A stretch of DNA of 54,395 bases from Bdellovibrionales bacterium. GTDB lineage: Bacteria > Bdellovibrionota > Bdellovibrionia > Bdellovibrionales > UBA1609. Below, in pieces: positions 52,689 through 54,395 of the stretch. The stretch's first letter is position 1. Each line of letters opens with the position of its first letter. The DNA lies in contig SKYF01000046.1 in the NCBI GenBank assembly GCA_007128005.1, positions 1-54,395 on the forward strand, read 5' to 3'. The notes under the pieces are model-generated. The model made no database searches. It was not told the origin of the DNA and saw only the letters and a program-made list of their open reading frames with translations. Made by a program: the position numbers and the translations under genes.

Positions 52689-53684
52689 GTGTTCTTGCCC
52701 CCAATAGCTGAGAAGAATCTATCCATTTTGCTGCATTACAAACTCAAGTACCTGAAATCACTTGATTATCAAAAAACTGCCTCCCCGCTCACCCTCAAAT
52801 CCTATACAACGGATCTAAGCCAGTTTTTAGACCCCTTGGGGGGAGGAAAAGATTTATACCCCCCGGGCCATGGAGAAAAGAATGGGAAAACTTTTCCGCC
52901 GAACATAGACCCCATGGAGAGTTTACTTATAGATCTAGCGATGCGGGCTCTAAAGAACTGGTCCCAGCTTAAGCCCTCATCCAAACAACGCAAAGTCGCC
53001 TGCCTACGGAGCTTCTTTAGATGGCTCTTTCTGCAAGGACACCTGAGCCATGACCTCAGTTTAAAGCTCAGAGGAGTCAAAGCCGCCCCGGCCCCACTGC
53101 CCCACTATATCTCGGTGGATGAAGCCATGGCACTTGTCCAGTGTCTTGAGGAAAGCCCAGAGGGCTCTGCTCACCGGAATTCCGCGGCCTGCCTGATTTT
53201 TTTGCTCTATGGGGGAGGCTTGAGAGTGTCCGAGGCCTGCCGACTCAAGTGGGAGGATGTGTTTTGGGAGCAAGCCAGTGTTCGAGTTCTGGGCAAAGGG
53301 GGGCAAGAGAGAGTTGTGAGTCTGCCCGATCGGAGCCTCACTTGGCTGAGAAAATTGCAGGGAACTCAGGGAAGCTCTCTGCACATATGGGGCCCAAAGG
53401 CCCTCAACCCCAGAACCGCCTATGAGTGGGTCCGGCAGTGGGGCCTGAGGGCGGGGCTGGTGAAGCCCCTTCATCCCCATGCCCTACGCCACAGTTATGC
53501 CACCCATTTGTTGACCAGCGGAGTGGATCTGCGTCTTTTGCAGGAGCTTTTGGGCCACCAATCTCTTGTGGCCACCCAAAAATACACCCATCTGAGCCTA
53601 GATCACTTGTCCCGAACCATGGAGAAACACCATCCTCTGGGAGAGGGGTCAAGCAGCAGAACTAAGCGCAGCAAGGCGATGTGA
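52689..53684 (+). CDS. XerC/XerD-type tyrosine recombinase
   Basis: Catalytic set present: GLRVSEACRL (R), VLGKGGQERVV (K), HPHALRHSYATHL (H..R), LLGHQSL (H), TQKYTHLS (Y). Start codon uncertain. Confidence 0.92.
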   Translation: MFLPPIAEKNLSILLHYKLKYLKSLDYQKTASPLTLKSYTTDLSQFLDPLGGGKDLYPPGHGEKNGKTFPPNIDPMESLLIDLAMRALKNWSQLKPSSKQRKVACLRSFFRWLFLQGHLSHDLSLKLRGVKAAPAPLPHYISVDEAMALVQCLEESPEGSAHRNSAACLIFLLYGGGLRVSEACRLKWEDVFWEQASVRVLGKGGQERVVSLPDRSLTWLRKLQGTQGSSLHIWGPKALNPRTAYEWVRQWGLRAGLVKPLHPHALRHSYATHLLTSGVDLRLLQELLGHQSLVATQKYTHLSLDHLSRTMEKHHPLGEGSSSRTKRSKAM

Positions 53685-53709
53685 CAGGGGCAAAAAATCT
53701 TGGTAGTTC

Positions 53710-54273
53710 ATGACCATGAAGTCCTCTGCAAGCTCCCCAACAGGTAAAAATAAAGCCGTGTTCTTAGACCGAGATGGAACCATTATTGAGGACAAAATCT
53801 ATCTCAATGACCCAGAGCAAATTGTCTACTTACCAAAAGTCTTTGAGGCGCTTCGTCTGCTCCGCGATCAGGGCTATATTTTTCTGATCGCCACCAACCA
53901 GTCTGGAGTGGCCCGAGGGATTGTAGATATAAACAATCTTCATGAAATCCATCGCCGCATTCGGGCTCGCTTCAGTCAAGAAGGGGTCGACCTTCTTGCC
54001 TTCTATTATGCCCCCTATATGACTCATACGGACCACCCCTTAAGAAAGCCCAATCCGGGCATGCTGCTGAGGGGGGCCTTGGATTACAACGTAAACTTAA
54101 GCCAAAGTTGGATGATGGGAGACCGGATGATTGACGTTGAAGCCGGCCACCGCGCCGGCTGCAGGTCTGTCTTATTGGGCGACAGGGAGACCCCAGAGGG
54201 GTCCATTTACGCCCCTCCAGAAATTTGCTCCCCAAGCCTCTATGAGGCAGCTCCTAGAATGACTTCCCCTTAG
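53710..54273 (+). CDS. gmhB: HAD-family D-glycero-D-manno-heptose-1,7-bisphosphate phosphatase-like protein
   Basis: KAVFLDRDGTIIEDKIYLNDPEQIVYLP...LIATNQSGVARGI...PLRKPNPGMLLRGALDY...SWMMGDRMIDVEAGHRAGCRSVLLG. Confidence 0.9.
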   Translation: MTMKSSASSPTGKNKAVFLDRDGTIIEDKIYLNDPEQIVYLPKVFEALRLLRDQGYIFLIATNQSGVARGIVDINNLHEIHRRIRARFSQEGVDLLAFYYAPYMTHTDHPLRKPNPGMLLRGALDYNVNLSQSWMMGDRMIDVEAGHRAGCRSVLLGDRETPEGSIYAPPEICSPSLYEAAPRMTSP

Positions 54274-54317
54274 GCGCGGACCTCCACAAAAAGCCAGAAT
54301 TAGGGCCCTCAATTTTC

Positions 54318-54395
54318 TTAGGACCCAGGTGCCTTCTTAAAAGAATCTACATTGGGATCACAGGGATCATCATTTAAGGTCACCCTAACGCACCA
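54318..54395 (-). CDS. Possible C-terminus of a protein truncated by the window edge
   Basis: Minus-strand open frame to the edge ...CVRVTLNDDPCDPNVDSFKKAPGS*; too short to assign. Confidence 0.25.
   Translation of the reverse strand, partial: WCVRVTLNDDPCDPNVDSFKKAPGS

Noticed and set aside
52689-53684. Tyrosine recombinase as evidence of an integrated mobile element
   Set aside because: Looks like a housekeeping XerC/D; no att repeats, phage or cargo genes flank it.

Overview
The window is dominated by a very long, almost entirely minus-strand housekeeping supercluster. In transcription order (right to left) it runs tRNA-Thr/Tyr/Gly/Thr, tuf, tRNA-Trp, secE, nusG, rplK-A-J-L, rpoB-C, rpsL-G, fusA, then the S10, spc and alpha ribosomal operons, ending at rpoA-rplQ, with a TlpA-like thioredoxin and a GT9 (heptosyltransferase-like) gene appended. 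Left of this are a CHASE2-only sensor-like protein and an MltA lytic transglycosylase (+), and at the left edge a truncated HNH-endonuclease-family protein (-). Right of it lie rlmB-pyrF-proS-ntrX-ntrY-like genes in a tightly overlapping chain, riboflavin genes (ribH, ribBA, ribE), clpB, a small Cys-rich protein, an alpha/beta hydrolase, a flagellin, a lysine-repeat/acidic-tail histone-H1-like protein, a sigma54 activator without a receiver domain, a XerC/D recombinase and a GmhB-type phosphatase. Gene content and style are compatible with Bdellovibrionota, which is inference only. I found no defence island, CRISPR array or intact mobile element. The best leads are: (1) rplX (L24) and rpsN (S14) absent from the spc operon and rpsD (S4) absent from the alpha operon, with intergenic gaps too small to hold them; (2) an 8-codon leader ORF whose last codons are the flagellin Shine-Dalgarno; (3) a charge-bipolar histone-like protein; (4) repeats and alternative hairpins in ribosomal-operon leaders; (5) a ~140-bp imperfect palindrome near the left edge.
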